DNA of 64,000 nt, taken from NCBI RefSeq assembly GCF_003670115.1, contig NZ_QQTY01000001.1:1196526-1260525 (forward strand), in the 5' to 3' direction. A program made the position numbers and the translations under genes. The notes below the pieces were generated by a model that saw only the letters and a program-made list of their open reading frames with translations, did no database searches and had not been told where the DNA came from. Positions 18,004 to 27,057 of the stretch are shown here, in pieces. This DNA is from Natronorubrum halophilum (GTDB taxonomy: Archaea > Halobacteriota > Halobacteria > Halobacteriales > Natrialbaceae). How positions within the stretch are numbered: the stretch's first letter is position 1; every line of letters starts with the position of its first letter.

Positions 18004-18933
18004 TCAGTCCGTCTCGTCGGCTTTTCTGGTCGTGAGGACGGGAACCGGTGCCGTGCGGATCACTCGATCCGTAAAGCTCCCGAGCAGGTGTCGGTTGATA
18101 CCCGACCGCCCGTGGGTGCCCATGACGATGAGATCGACGTCCTCCGCCTCGGCGTAGTCGGTGACCTCTCGCGGCACCGATCCGGACGTGATCGCGGTCG
18201 TGACGTCGTCGGCCCCCGCGCGCTCGGCGTTCGACACCTCCTCGTCGAGGACGGCCTGGAGGTTCTCCTCGAGTTGTGCCGGAAGTCGCGCCGATTCCGC
18301 GTCGAGAACTTCCGGAAGTTCGTCCATAACGGACAGCAGGTGCACCGTTGCGCCGTGTCGACCGGCGATGGTCGCGGCCAGTTCCACCGCCGCCTTCGCG
18401 TGAACGCTCCCGTCCGTCGGGACGAGGACGTCGGAGTACGGGCACGTTCGCGTTCCGTGGTCGGCTGCGCGAACGGTCAGGACCGGGACTTCGCTTCTGT
18501 TGACGACGTGATCCGTGACGTTGCCGAGGATGTACTCTCCGAGACCGCGTCGTCCGCGGACGCCCATCGCGACCAGATCGAACGCGATGGAAGACCCGTT
18601 TCCGGCGTCTTCCGAGCCGTCCACCCATCGATCGGAGTCACCGGCGGCGAAGTCGACGATCACGCCTCCCGGATCGCCCCGAACGATGTGCGTGACGACG
18701 GCCACGCCGCGGTCGTCGGCGAGTTCCACGGCGTCCGAAACGATCTCTTCGGCCTCCCGTTCGAGGGTGTCGGCGACGTCGATGCCGAGCCGCTCGAGAC
18801 TCGAGTGATTCGTCTCTACGACCGCGAGTACGTGAACGGTCGCGTCCTGTTCGGCGGCGAGATCCACCGCGTGCTCGAGGGCCGCCGTCGCGGAATCGCC
18901 CCCGTCGGTCGGAACGAGAATGCGAGTGACCAT
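18004..18933 (-). CDS. Universal stress protein, tandem UspA domains
   Basis: 309 residues consisting of two UspA domains (about 1-145 and 160-305). Each retains the ATP-binding signature G-x2-G-x9-G: VRGRRGLGEYILGN in the first, THGRSGINRHLLGS in the second. Both domains should therefore bind ATP. Soluble and cytoplasmic; role in stress tolerance is by family only. Single-gene unit, converging with the M20 peptidase and followed by a membrane-protein gene on the same strand. Confidence 0.9.
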   Translation of the reverse strand: MVTRILVPTDGGDSATAALEHAVDLAAEQDATVHVLAVVETNHSSLERLGIDVADTLEREAEEIVSDAVELADDRGVAVVTHIVRGDPGGVIVDFAAGDSDRWVDGSEDAGNGSSIAFDLVAMGVRGRRGLGEYILGNVTDHVVNRSEVPVLTVRAADHGTRTCPYSDVLVPTDGSVHAKAAVELAATIAGRHGATVHLLSVMDELPEVLDAESARLPAQLEENLQAVLDEEVSNAERAGADDVTTAITSGSVPREVTDYAEAEDVDLIVMGTHGRSGINRHLLGSFTDRVIRTAPVPVLTTRKADETD

Positions 18934-19014
18934 GCGTCGGGGTTCGACGTGAACCCGCTTACGTCTGTGGGACGTCCGCTGCGGGTCGGTCGCGCCGGAA
19001 CGAGTCGAGATCGA

Positions 19015-19371
19015 TCAGACGCCCGGGACACCAACCGCACCGAAGCCGGTGATGCCGAGCAGGGCGAGGACGTACAACACGACCAGGACGGTCACCCAGG
19101 CGAGCAGCCCGATCATCGCCGCGGCGGTCCAGTCGCCGGGGTATCGGAAATTGATCACCGCGATGTACGCGAGCAGGGCCAGGAGCGGACCCAGCAGGGG
19201 TATCCAACCGACGAAGAATCCGACGACCGCCCAGACGATCGCCCCGATTAACGCGGTGACGATCGCGTGATCGTAATCGCCAGCGCCGACGATGACGCGT
19301 GCGCCGACGTAGACGCCCAGTGCACCGATCAACAGACTCACGACGAACACGATTGCCGAGGCTACAACCAT
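19015..19371 (-). CDS. Small hydrophobic membrane protein, function unknown
   Basis: 118 residues with about four membrane segments (VVASAIVFVVSLLIGALGVYV; a Gly/Ala-rich second; VGFFVGWIPLLGPLLALLAYIAVI; and WVTVLVVLYVLALLGITG). No charged catalytic motif. Start ATG at 19371 is chosen over the ATG five codons upstream because the latter adds a polar stretch before the first helix. It precedes the stress-protein gene on the same strand by 81 bases. Confidence 0.7.
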   Translation of the reverse strand: MVVASAIVFVVSLLIGALGVYVGARVIVGAGDYDHAIVTALIGAIVWAVVGFFVGWIPLLGPLLALLAYIAVINFRYPGDWTAAAMIGLLAWVTVLVVLYVLALLGITGFGAVGVPGV

Positions 19372-19617
19372 ACTGTCACGACACACGTCAGATGGCCCGA
19401 ACAGTTCACTGCTTGCGAGTTCTGGATCGCTATCACCAATTCGGCATATCGGGACGAGAACGTCACGATCGATGCGATTACGGGTGTGAGACTATCAGCA
19501 TCCTCGACAGGTGTCGATCGGCGGTCTCTGCGGAGGGCGCGTTCGACGGTTCGACGATCTCGACTCGAGGTCGCCGGAACCACGACGTTGATACCACATC
19601 CTCGCCTACGATATGCC

Positions 19618-21150
19618 ATGTCGACCGATCAGGCCCGGAGCGAGGCGGCTGCAAGCGATACCTACGACGAATTCGAACAGCGCGTCCGGCGAATTTCGAA
19701 CGTTTCGAACGCCGCCGGCATCCTGCAGTGGGATCAAGAGGTCGTGATGCCCGATGAGGGAACGCCCGCTCGAGCCCAACAGCTCTCGACGCTGTCCTCG
19801 CTCGGCCACGAACTGCTGACGGCCGACGAGACGGGCGAGTTGCTCGAGGAACTCGAAGCGGCGGATCTCGACGGCGAACGGGCCGCCGTCGTCCGCGAGG
19901 TCCGCCGGCGATACGACCGCGCGACCAGCGTCCCGCAGGAACTCGTCGAGGAGATCTCCCAGACGACCGCAAACGCCCACCCGACGTGGAAACGGGCGAG
20001 GGAGGAAGACGACTTCGAGCAGTTCGCGCCCACCCTCGAGACCCTGGTCGAGTTGAAGCGGGAGTACGCGAACCACATCGATCCCGACGCGGACCCCTAC
20101 GCCGTCCTCTTCGCGGAGTACGAACCCTATCTCGACCTCGAGGCGGCGGAACGAGTGCTCGAGCGCCTGCGCGACGGACTCGTCCCGCTGATCGACGCGA
20201 TCGAAGACAGCAACGCGGACATCGAGACGAACGCCTTCGCGGGCACGTTCGAGGACGACGACCAGGAGGCCCTGGCGCGGGACGTCCTCGACTCGCTGGG
20301 CTACGACTGGGGCCGCGGCCGACTGGACACCGCACCCCACCCCTTCTCCTCCGGCACGCAGTTCGACGCCCGCGTGACCACCCGCTTCGAGGAAGACGAC
20401 CTGCTGGGCTCGATCACGTCGACGATCCACGAGTTCGGCCACGCGAACTACACCCTCGGTCTCCCCGACGAGGGGTACGGCACGCCGCTCGGCGAGGCTC
20501 GAGACCTCTCGGTCCACGAATCCCAGTCGCGCCTCTGGGAGAACCACGTCGGTCGCTCCCGACCCTTCTGGGAGCACTTCCTGCCGATCGTCCGCGAGCG
20601 CTTCTCGAGTCTCGAGGACGTCACACCCGAAGCAGCCTACGAGTCCGCGAACCAGGTCTACGACGACAACCTCATCCGCGTCGAGGCAGACGAACTCACC
20701 TATCACCTCCACATCGTGATCCGCTTCGAGATCGAGCGCGACCTCATCTCGGGCGACCTCGCCGTCGAAGACGTCCCCGAGGTCTGGAACGACAAGTACG
20801 AGGAGTACCTCGGCGTCCGCCCCGAAACCGACGCGGAGGGGTGCCTGCAGGACATCCACTGGTCCCACGGGAGCTTCGGCTACTTCCCGACGTACTCGCT
20901 CGGCTCGGTGCTCGCGGCGCAGCTGTACGCGGCCGCCGAAGCGGAGTTGGGAGCGCTGGACGACCGGATCGAAAACGGCGAGTTCGACGACCTCAACGGC
21001 TGGCTCCGCGAGAACGTCCACCGACACGGCAAGCGCTACACAACGCCCGAACTGATCGAGCGGGCCACCGGCGAGGAGTATACGGCGGACCACTTCCTCG
21101 AGTACGTGAACTCGAAGTACGGCGAGTTGTACGGGCTCGAGGGGTACTGA
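19618..21150 (+). CDS. Carboxypeptidase M32 (thermostable carboxypeptidase 1 family)
   Basis: 510 residues, the normal length for the M32 family. The zinc site is HEFGH in TIHEFGHANYTLG, followed by the conserved block SVHESQSRLWENHVGR that supplies the third ligand. FSSGTQFDARVTTRF and HWSHGSFGYFPTYSLGS are further M32 signatures. It removes C-terminal residues from peptides in the cytoplasm. The start at 19618 is set by the acidic N-terminus MSTDQARSEA; an open frame extending to 19267 has arginine-rich, non-halophilic composition and is not accepted. Confidence 0.93.
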   Translation: MSTDQARSEAAASDTYDEFEQRVRRISNVSNAAGILQWDQEVVMPDEGTPARAQQLSTLSSLGHELLTADETGELLEELEAADLDGERAAVVREVRRRYDRATSVPQELVEEISQTTANAHPTWKRAREEDDFEQFAPTLETLVELKREYANHIDPDADPYAVLFAEYEPYLDLEAAERVLERLRDGLVPLIDAIEDSNADIETNAFAGTFEDDDQEALARDVLDSLGYDWGRGRLDTAPHPFSSGTQFDARVTTRFEEDDLLGSITSTIHEFGHANYTLGLPDEGYGTPLGEARDLSVHESQSRLWENHVGRSRPFWEHFLPIVRERFSSLEDVTPEAAYESANQVYDDNLIRVEADELTYHLHIVIRFEIERDLISGDLAVEDVPEVWNDKYEEYLGVRPETDAEGCLQDIHWSHGSFGYFPTYSLGSVLAAQLYAAAEAELGALDDRIENGEFDDLNGWLRENVHRHGKRYTTPELIERATGEEYTADHFLEYVNSKYGELYGLEGY

Positions 21151-21198
21151 AACGCGATTTTCGTCGGACGATTCCGGTCGCCGGGGCTGTCCTCGAGA

Positions 21199-21206
21199 GT
21201 ATAAAA
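21199..21206 (+). promoter_or_regulatory. TATA box before the 184-residue hypothetical gene
   Basis: GTATAAAA, about 58 bases before the ATG at 21261; it predicts a leader of about 30 bases, unlike most genes in the window. Confidence 0.55.
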
Positions 21207-21260
21207 CGAGGGTGGAAGTGCCGGGTGCAGACTCACCCGTGGCGAGAGCCACCGTTACGT

Positions 21261-21815
21261 ATGCGCCTTTCAATTCCAGGCATTCCCGGCGTCTACTACG
21301 ATACCGATTCGGGGACGACGGCTATCGGCGTGGCCATGACGGCCGCCGGTCGCAAAGCACCGAAACCGAAGGGGTACGCCGTTCAACTGCTCCCCTACCT
21401 CTGGTCGTTCGAGGTCGACCTGCGGGAGGTTCCCACCGATCACCCGATCCAGTACCTCCACCCGGAGGGTGCCCAGAGCCTCGGCGAACTCTCGCCCGAA
21501 CGGGGTCTTCAGGAGGCGGGCACCGAACTCGAGTCCGTCCTCCGGTTCGTCTGGTCGGTCAACCAGGAGGTCGAATCGGCGACAAACCGGTTGATCGGTC
21601 GCACGGAAGAACACGATGGAATCGTCATCGAGATCCAGGACGGCAGCGTCGTCGTCGACGGCGACGATCTCGAGACCGACGCGTTCGACGTCGACGAGGA
21701 CGAGGTGACCGACACCGACGCGTTCGAGGACGCCGAGGGGTTCTCGAGCGACGAGTTCGACACCGGAGACGAGTTCGACGCCGGTTCGGACGACGTCGAT
21801 CCGGACGAGCCGTAA
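21261..21815 (+). CDS. Hypothetical haloarchaeal protein with acidic C-terminal tail
   Basis: 184 residues. The N-terminal 135 residues are folded in character (MRLSIPGIPGVYYDTDSG, LLPYLWSFEVDLREVP, TELESVLRFVWSVNQEVE), and the last 50 are almost entirely Asp/Glu with Ser/Thr. I do not recognise a named family. An opposite-strand frame of nearly the same length (21270-21818) is a shadow: only the plus frame has a TATA box and the acidic composition of this genome. Confidence 0.7.
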   Translation: MRLSIPGIPGVYYDTDSGTTAIGVAMTAAGRKAPKPKGYAVQLLPYLWSFEVDLREVPTDHPIQYLHPEGAQSLGELSPERGLQEAGTELESVLRFVWSVNQEVESATNRLIGRTEEHDGIVIEIQDGSVVVDGDDLETDAFDVDEDEVTDTDAFEDAEGFSSDEFDTGDEFDAGSDDVDPDEP

Positions 21816-21984
21816 CACCGGCTCCCGGCCCGACGCGCCACGCCTGGTCGACGGACCCGGGCGAGCGGCGGCCGTCGCCGGGCGAACATGTCCGCGTTTC
21901 CGTAGCTAATCGAGCGGCCACACATGGCGTCTCGACTCGGAGGTGCAAAGAGCGAAAAACTGCGCGTGTTCGCGTGTCCGTCGC

Positions 21985-22254
21985 TTACGCGCCGGCTGAC
22001 TCGAGGGCGTCCGCGATGTCTTCGCGCTGGGTGACGCCGACGAATCGCTCGACGATACCGTCGTCGTTCTCGATGATGAGCGTCGGCAGGGAACGGACCT
22101 GGTACTCGTTCGCGATATCCTGTTGTTCGTCGACGTTTACTTTCTCGACCTCGAATCGGCCCTCCCAGTCGTCCTCGAGTTCCTCGAGGATCGGGTCCTG
22201 GGTCTTGCAGGGGCCACACCAGTCTGCGTAGAAGTCCTTGAGTGTGACAGTCAT
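21985..22254 (-). CDS. Thioredoxin-family protein
   Basis: 89 residues from the ATG at 22254. The redox motif FYADWCGPCKTQDP is intact, with the conserved cis-Pro in SLPTLIIENDDG. It should reduce disulfides in the cytoplasm. Starting further upstream (22275) would add MELAMNR, which is less likely since the canonical beta strand begins at TVTLKDFYA. Shorter than Escherichia coli thioredoxin at the N-terminus, as in other archaeal members. It diverges from the Sec61-beta gene. Confidence 0.88.
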   Translation of the reverse strand: MTVTLKDFYADWCGPCKTQDPILEELEDDWEGRFEVEKVNVDEQQDIANEYQVRSLPTLIIENDDGIVERFVGVTQREDIADALESAGA

Positions 22255-22356
22255 ACGGTTCATCGCTAGTTCCAACGCAGTGCGGATAAGGGTTTCCCAC
22301 CTGGGTGTGATTGCCGCAATCGACGGAACCGAACGGGGCTGAAACGGGACGAAAGG

Positions 22357-22364
22357 TTTAGTTT
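22357..22364 (+). promoter_or_regulatory. TATA-like box of the Sec61-beta gene
   Basis: TTTAGTTT about 26 bases before the ATG at 22386, giving a leaderless transcript. Confidence 0.5.
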
Positions 22365-22385
22365 CTCCCGCCCGTAGGTACGAGT

Positions 22386-22547
22386 ATGGATAAAGGGCAA
22401 AATACCGGTGGGCTGATGTCCAGCGCTGGGCTGATTCGGTATTTCGACTCGGAGGACTCGAACGCGATCAAGATCGATCCGAAGACGGTGATCGCGACCG
22501 GCGTCATGATCGGTGTGCTCGTCCAGCTCCTGACGTTCGCTTCGTAG
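22386..22547 (+). CDS. secG: Preprotein translocase subunit Sec61-beta (archaeal SecG)
   Basis: 53 residues, a length typical for archaeal Sec61-beta. The sequence has the conserved soluble part ([18 protein letters not shown], then IKIDPKTV) and one C-terminal membrane helix ([15 protein letters not shown]). It is the small tail-anchored subunit of the SecY translocon. It stands alone between thioredoxin and a VOC protein and is easy to miss because of its size. Confidence 0.93.
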   Translation: MDKGQNTGGLMSSAGLIRYFDSEDSNAIKIDPKTVIATGVMIGVLVQLLTFAS

Positions 22548-22724
22548 CTACCGAGCCCAGCTTTTCGGCGATCCTCGAACGGCCAGCGGCGGCGCTATCC
22601 AGTTCCCTTCCGTTCGCAGGATCGAGACCGATCCCGTCCGTTTCCGCTCGAGCGGCACTCCAGTGGTCCATGGGGCAACGGTCAGTCGACCGGTGTATAT
22701 CCCGGCGGCGCGTATGGGACAGAT

Positions 22725-23582
22725 ATGAGCGATTCCACCGCGCGGCTCCCGGAACCAACCCGGCTCGGCCGGACCGCACTGACCGTCACCGACCGGGTGA
22801 CGACGAGCGAGTTCTATCGCGACGTCGTCGGGCTCGAGATTCTACACCGGGAGCCGTCGACGACGGTACTCGGCGTCGACGAAACGCCGTTGCTTGAGTT
22901 ACGCGGCGATGAAACTGCGGACGCGCGGCCTCGAGCGGAAGCCGGGCTCTACCACAACGCGTTCAGGCTCCCGACTCGCGGGGCACTGGGCGACGCGCTG
23001 GTCCGCGTTCGCGACGGTTGGACGCTCGACGGCGCGTCCGACCACGGCGTCAGCGAGGCGCTCTATCTCACCGATCCGGAGGGAAACGGCGTCGAACTCT
23101 ACCGCGATCGGGACAGGGCCGACTGGCCGCACAGCGCTGACGGCGGCCTCCGCATCGGATCGGAACCGCTCGATCTCGAGGCGCTCGGAGCGGACGCCGG
23201 CGGCGAGTCGGCCGACGCGGCACCGCCGGGGACGACGGTCGGCCACATCCACCTCGAGGTGACGTCGATCGACGCCGCTCGAACGTTCTACGCCGAGTTA
23301 CTGGGATTCGACGTCACCATGGCCACCCCGACAGCGCTGTTCCTCGCCGCGGGAGGCTACCACCACCACATCGGCGCGAACACCTGGAACGGGCGATCGA
23401 CGCCCGCTTCGGACGACACCCGCGGACTGGCGTGGTTCGAGGTGGTCGTTCCCGCGGACGACGCGCTCGAGTCGATTCGGACGCGACTCGAGAACGGCGG
23501 AGCCTCCGTTACGGAGACGGACGACGGCCTCGAGGTCACCGATCCGGACGGGAACAGCGTTCGACTCGTCAGCGTCCCGTAA
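22725..23582 (+). CDS. VOC superfamily dioxygenase/glyoxalase-like protein (two domains)
   Basis: 285 residues with two vicinal-oxygen-chelate halves (about 10-130 and 165-285). First half: TRLGRTALTVTDRVTTSEFYRDVVGL and LYLTDPEGNGVELYRDR; second half: TVGHIHLEVTSIDAARTFYAELLGF, AAGGYHHHIGANTW and VTDPDGNSVRL. This resembles CatE-type catechol 2,3-dioxygenase relatives in haloarchaea and Bacillus. Metal ligands likely include the His in GHIHLEV, the His in YHHHIG and a Glu near the end. The substrate is unknown. Confidence 0.85.
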   Translation: MSDSTARLPEPTRLGRTALTVTDRVTTSEFYRDVVGLEILHREPSTTVLGVDETPLLELRGDETADARPRAEAGLYHNAFRLPTRGALGDALVRVRDGWTLDGASDHGVSEALYLTDPEGNGVELYRDRDRADWPHSADGGLRIGSEPLDLEALGADAGGESADAAPPGTTVGHIHLEVTSIDAARTFYAELLGFDVTMATPTALFLAAGGYHHHIGANTWNGRSTPASDDTRGLAWFEVVVPADDALESIRTRLENGGASVTETDDGLEVTDPDGNSVRLVSVP

Positions 23583-23626
23583 CCGGGGACGCGACCTTTT
23601 TGAGACCGCGTTGCGTATCGACGGCC

Positions 23627-24256
23627 ATGTCACTGACCGCTGGCGTCGTCGCCGTCCAGGGCGACGTCGAAGAACACGCGGCCGCCATCGAACGCGCGGC
23701 GGCGGCCCGCGGCCGCGAGGTCGCCGTCCGCGAGATCCGCGAATCCGGCATCGTTCCCGACTGCGACCTGCTCGCGATGCCCGGCGGCGAGTCGACGACC
23801 ATCTCCCGACTGCTTCACGGCGAGGGGATCGCGCCCGAAATTCGGGCGCACGTCGCCGCCGGAAAACCGCTGCTCGCGACGTGTGCCGGGTTGATCGTCG
23901 CCTCGAGCGACGCGAACGACGACCGCGTCGAGGAGCTCGGGCTCGTCGACGTCGCGGTCGAGCGCAACGCCTTCGGGCGACAAAAGGACAGTTTCGAAGC
24001 GCCGCTCTCCGTCGACGGACTCGCCGACGACGAGCCGTATCCGGCGGTGTTCATCCGCGCACCGGCCATCGACGCCGTCGGGGACGGGGACGCCGAGGTG
24101 CTCGCGTCGTGGGACGGGCGACCCGTCGCCGTCAGAGACGGACCGGTCGTCGGCACCGCGTTTCACCCCGAGTTGACCCCCGACAGCCGTATTCACGGCC
24201 TCGCGTTTTTCGAGAACGACACCGCGTCGGCGGCCGCCCCCGAGACGGCGGAGTAG
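23627..24256 (+). CDS. pdxT: Pyridoxal 5'-phosphate synthase glutaminase subunit PdxT
   Basis: 209 residues. It releases ammonia from glutamine for PdxS in vitamin B6 synthesis. Motifs: VVAVQGDVEEHAAA at the N-terminus, MPGGESTTI, the nucleophile region LLATCAGLIV, and the His-Glu pair in TAFHPELT. The start at 23627 follows the VOC gene by 44 bases; upstream in-frame sequence is arginine-rich and rejected. The PdxS partner is not in the window. The tail is a short acidic/alanine stretch. Confidence 0.93.
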   Translation: MSLTAGVVAVQGDVEEHAAAIERAAAARGREVAVREIRESGIVPDCDLLAMPGGESTTISRLLHGEGIAPEIRAHVAAGKPLLATCAGLIVASSDANDDRVEELGLVDVAVERNAFGRQKDSFEAPLSVDGLADDEPYPAVFIRAPAIDAVGDGDAEVLASWDGRPVAVRDGPVVGTAFHPELTPDSRIHGLAFFENDTASAAAPETAE

Positions 24257-24535
24257 CCGGGCGGTGTGCGGTGGTCGACGAGGCGGGAGTACCGCACCGG
24301 ACCGGCCGTCCGCACGGAGCCTCAGGATTCGCTACCAGTGGAACAGATTTAGCCGACGAGCCCGTACCGCCGCTGTGGATCACCATCACTTCGCCAGCAC
24401 GTCCGTTCGATCCCTCGGGAGTACGCGTACGGAACGGTCGCAGGCGAACCGCGACTCCCCCAGTCGTCGCCGCGGCAGCGAACGGTTTCGTCGGTTCGAC
24501 GTGGAGCCTCGAGCCATCGAACGGCCGGTGAAACG

Positions 24536-25678
24536 ATGACGGAGCCGCCCCCGGGGGAACTTCGCGACGGCGAACGAACCGGCGATCGGACGGACGCGCC
24601 CCAGTGCACACCGCCCAGCGGTCTCGCACAGCGCGTGTTCGACGTGAATCCGGTCAGCGCTATCGTGGTCGATTCGACGGGAGCCATCGTCTTCGCGAAC
24701 GAACGCGCGTCGGAGACGCTCGGCCTCAGCCGCGAGGAACTCACCAGCGGTGCGTACGATCCGCCCGAGTGGAACGTCTACTACGACGACGGTGCGCCGA
24801 TCCCCCTGGACGACCACCCCATCACACACGTCTTCGAGACGGGCGAGCGCGAGCTCGGATTCGAACACTGGATCGAACTGTCGGACGGCTCCGAGCGGTG
24901 GCTCTCGAGCAACACCTCACCCGTGCTGGACGACGAGGGGGCGGTCGAGTACGTCGTCGTTGCGTTCGAGGACGTAACGGCGCTGAAACGACGCGAGGAG
25001 CGGTTGACCAGCGACCACGTTCGACGACTCGAGTTCCGCGCGTCCCAGTCGGCGGTCCCGCCCTCCCTTCGCGTCGACGACGGCGAAACGTGGATCGAGA
25101 TCGACTCTATCGTCTCGCTGCCGGACGAAACGACCGTCCAGTACATGGGAACGTCGGACCTCTCCGCGAGCGACTTCGTCACCGCCGTCGAAGAGGTCCC
25201 CCACTATCTCGACACGCGGTTGCTCAGTTCGATCGACGGCTACAGTCGCATCGAGGCCCACGCGGAATCGACGACGGTATCCTACGTGTTTCAGTCCCTC
25301 GGCGGCCGCGCCCGCGCCATCCTCGTCGCTCCCGACGAAGTCCGGTTCCTCGGCGAACTACCGGGCGATGTGGATCCCCGTCTGGCCGCGGAGGGGATCC
25401 GACGGTTCCACCCGGAGGCCGAACTGGCGTCCGAGGAACTCGTCTACTCGCCGCACCTGCTGTACGACGTCGTCGCCGACGCGCTCACCGACCGGCAGAT
25501 CGCGGCGCTCGATTCCGCGTACTTCGGCGGCTACTTCGACACCCCTCGGACCAGTACCGGCGGCGAACTGGCGGATCGGTTCGGCGTCACTCGACAGACC
25601 TTCAACCAGCACCTTCGAAAGGCCCAGCAAACCGTCTTCCGGCACCTCTTCGAGAAGTCCGGCGCGGACGCACGCTGA
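24536..25678 (+). CDS. PAS-domain regulator with bacterio-opsin-activator HTH
   Basis: 380 residues. A PAS domain (about 28-150: RVFDVNPVSAIVVDSTGAIVFAN) is followed by a bacterio-opsin-activator-type sensor region and a C-terminal HTH_10 helix-turn-helix (about 310-370: LTDRQIAALDSAYFGGYFDTPR, then GVTRQTFNQHLRKAQQTVFRHL). It should bind DNA and respond to a small signal, as Bat does; the ligand and target are unknown. No receiver or kinase motif. Preceded by a 279-base gap with no recognised feature and followed by a HalOD1 gene 47 bases later. Confidence 0.88.
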   Translation: MTEPPPGELRDGERTGDRTDAPQCTPPSGLAQRVFDVNPVSAIVVDSTGAIVFANERASETLGLSREELTSGAYDPPEWNVYYDDGAPIPLDDHPITHVFETGERELGFEHWIELSDGSERWLSSNTSPVLDDEGAVEYVVVAFEDVTALKRREERLTSDHVRRLEFRASQSAVPPSLRVDDGETWIEIDSIVSLPDETTVQYMGTSDLSASDFVTAVEEVPHYLDTRLLSSIDGYSRIEAHAESTTVSYVFQSLGGRARAILVAPDEVRFLGELPGDVDPRLAAEGIRRFHPEAELASEELVYSPHLLYDVVADALTDRQIAALDSAYFGGYFDTPRTSTGGELADRFGVTRQTFNQHLRKAQQTVFRHLFEKSGADAR

Positions 25679-25725
25679 CAGGTCAGCGTCACCTCTTACC
25701 ACGCGGTGTCCTGTATGAGAGAGCA

Positions 25726-26055
25726 ATGAGCAACGATACGACCACATCGAACCCCCCATCTGCCAGCCCGTTCGGAGAGGACAGCGTGGGCCACGATCCC
25801 ACGACGGGAACGTTTCACGCCCGATTCGACGCGGATCCCGACGCGGTCGTCGTGACGATCGTCGAAACCGTGGCGACGATTACGAACCGCGATCCCATCG
25901 ACATGACACCGCTTTTCGAGACCGTCGACCCCGAAGCGCTCACCGACCTCGTGGTGTCGAACCGAGCGCAGCCGATCGAAGTCTCGTTTTCGTACGAAGG
26001 GTGTCGTGTGACCGTTTCGAGCGACGGAACCGTCGTCGTCGAGAAGTCGACGTAG
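25726..26055 (+). CDS. HalOD1 output-domain protein
   Basis: 109 residues, nearly all occupied by the haloarchaeal HalOD1 domain: VVVTIVETVATITNRDPIDMTPLFETVDPEALTDLV in consecutive conserved segments, then a beta hairpin with VSFSYEGCRVTVSSDGTVVV. HalOD1 is a signalling output domain, usually fused to other sensors; this is a stand-alone copy. Its gene follows the PAS/HTH gene by 47 bases on the same strand and may act with it. Confidence 0.88.
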   Translation: MSNDTTTSNPPSASPFGEDSVGHDPTTGTFHARFDADPDAVVVTIVETVATITNRDPIDMTPLFETVDPEALTDLVVSNRAQPIEVSFSYEGCRVTVSSDGTVVVEKST

Positions 26056-26126
26056 TAACGCGTCGACGCCTCGTCTCGAGGTGTCGCGACGCGGCCTCGC
26101 GTCGACCGGCACCCGACCCCTCGTGT

Positions 26127-26170
26127 ATGCACTCGCAACCGGACGTGCATGCACTCGCGACCGGACGTGT
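26127..26170 (+). repeat. 22-bp tandem direct repeat
   Basis: Two copies, at 26127-26148 and 26149-26170, differ by two bases. Each begins ATGCACTCGC and contains CCGGACGTG. The repeat ends 28 bases before the start of the bifunctional nuclease gene, overlapping its promoter region. Confidence 0.85.
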
Positions 26171-26198
26171 TTTCTTTCCCGCACGCGACGCTAGGGAT

Positions 26199-26666
26199 AT
26201 GCAGGCTTCCATCGACGCGGTCCGCGTCGCGGGGACGCCACAGGGACCGGTTCCAGTGGTCGTCCTCAGCGTCGACGACGAAGACGACGTCGTCCCGATC
26301 TTCATCGGATTCACCGAGGCGACGAGCATCGCCCGTGGCCTCGAGGCCGAAGACATCGGCCGACCGCTGACCCACGATCTGTTGCTCGACGTCATGGAGG
26401 AACTGGGGAGCCGAATCGATCGCGTCGTCGTCAACGAGATCAAAGAACGCGACGACGGGCAAGGCGGCACCTACATCGCCGACCTCCACCTCGAGACGCC
26501 GAGAGGCGAGACCGTCATCGACGCCCGTCCGAGCGACTCGCTCGCGCTGGCGGCCCGGACGAACGTTCCGATCGAGATCACCGAGGACGTGTTCGAGGAC
26601 GGCCGAGACGATAGCGAAAAGTTCGAGCAACTCGAGGATATTCGCAACGTACCCGGTGAAATGTAG
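26199..26666 (+). CDS. Bifunctional nuclease (BFN/DUF151) family protein
   Basis: 155 residues. Family blocks are IDAVRVAGTPQGPVPVVVLSV, PIFIGFTEATSIARGL, LLLDVMEELGSRIDRVVVNEI, and DARPSDSLALAARTNVPI. Plant and bacterial relatives have reported RNase/DNase activity or act as conserved metabolic-coupled proteins; the role here is not shown. The next gene, hisE, starts at the base after its stop (TAG then ATG), so the two share a transcript. The tandem repeat upstream may influence its promoter. Confidence 0.88.
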   Translation: MQASIDAVRVAGTPQGPVPVVVLSVDDEDDVVPIFIGFTEATSIARGLEAEDIGRPLTHDLLLDVMEELGSRIDRVVVNEIKERDDGQGGTYIADLHLETPRGETVIDARPSDSLALAARTNVPIEITEDVFEDGRDDSEKFEQLEDIRNVPGEM

Positions 26667-26951
26667 ATGGAAGACACACTCGACGAACTGTTCGCCGTGA
26701 TCGAGGATCGCAAGGAAACACTCCCCGAGGACTCCTACACCGCCTCGCTGTTTACCCACGAGAAGGGCGAGAACGCGGTGCTTGAGAAACTCGGCGAGGA
26801 GACGACCGAACTCGTTCTCGCCGCGAAAGACGACGATCACGACGAGATCGCCTACGAGGCCGCCGACATCGTCTATCACCTGCTCGTGTTGCTCTCGATG
26901 AAAGGCGTGTCCCTCGAGGAGTTGGAGGCGGAACTTGAGGCGCGGCGCTGA
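26667..26951 (+). CDS. hisE: Phosphoribosyl-ATP diphosphatase HisE
   Basis: 94 residues, full length. It hydrolyses phosphoribosyl-ATP to phosphoribosyl-AMP in histidine synthesis. The MazG-like metal site EKLGEETTELVLAAKDDDHDEIAYEAADIVYHLLVLL contains the conserved ExxE and ExxD pairs, shown here in short pieces: EETTE and EAADIVYH. Start is immediately adjacent to the stop of the bifunctional nuclease gene. No other his gene is in the window. Confidence 0.93.
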   Translation: MEDTLDELFAVIEDRKETLPEDSYTASLFTHEKGENAVLEKLGEETTELVLAAKDDDHDEIAYEAADIVYHLLVLLSMKGVSLEELEAELEARR

Positions 26952-27057
26952 GAACCGACGGCTGCGGGCGCGGCGTCGGTCCCGTCGGAACCGCCGGCCG
27001 TCGCCCTTGCAGTCGCTCGTCAAACTTTGATGGCGGTGTTCACCGTTCGTTCACACG

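Noticed and set aside
19606..21273. 555-codon minus-strand frame
   Set aside because: Antisense shadow of the M32 carboxypeptidase, whose HEFGH site is on the plus strand.
21270..21818. 182-codon minus-strand frame opposite the acidic hypothetical protein
   Set aside because: The plus frame has a TATA box, a start and the acidic composition of this genome; the minus frame has none of these.
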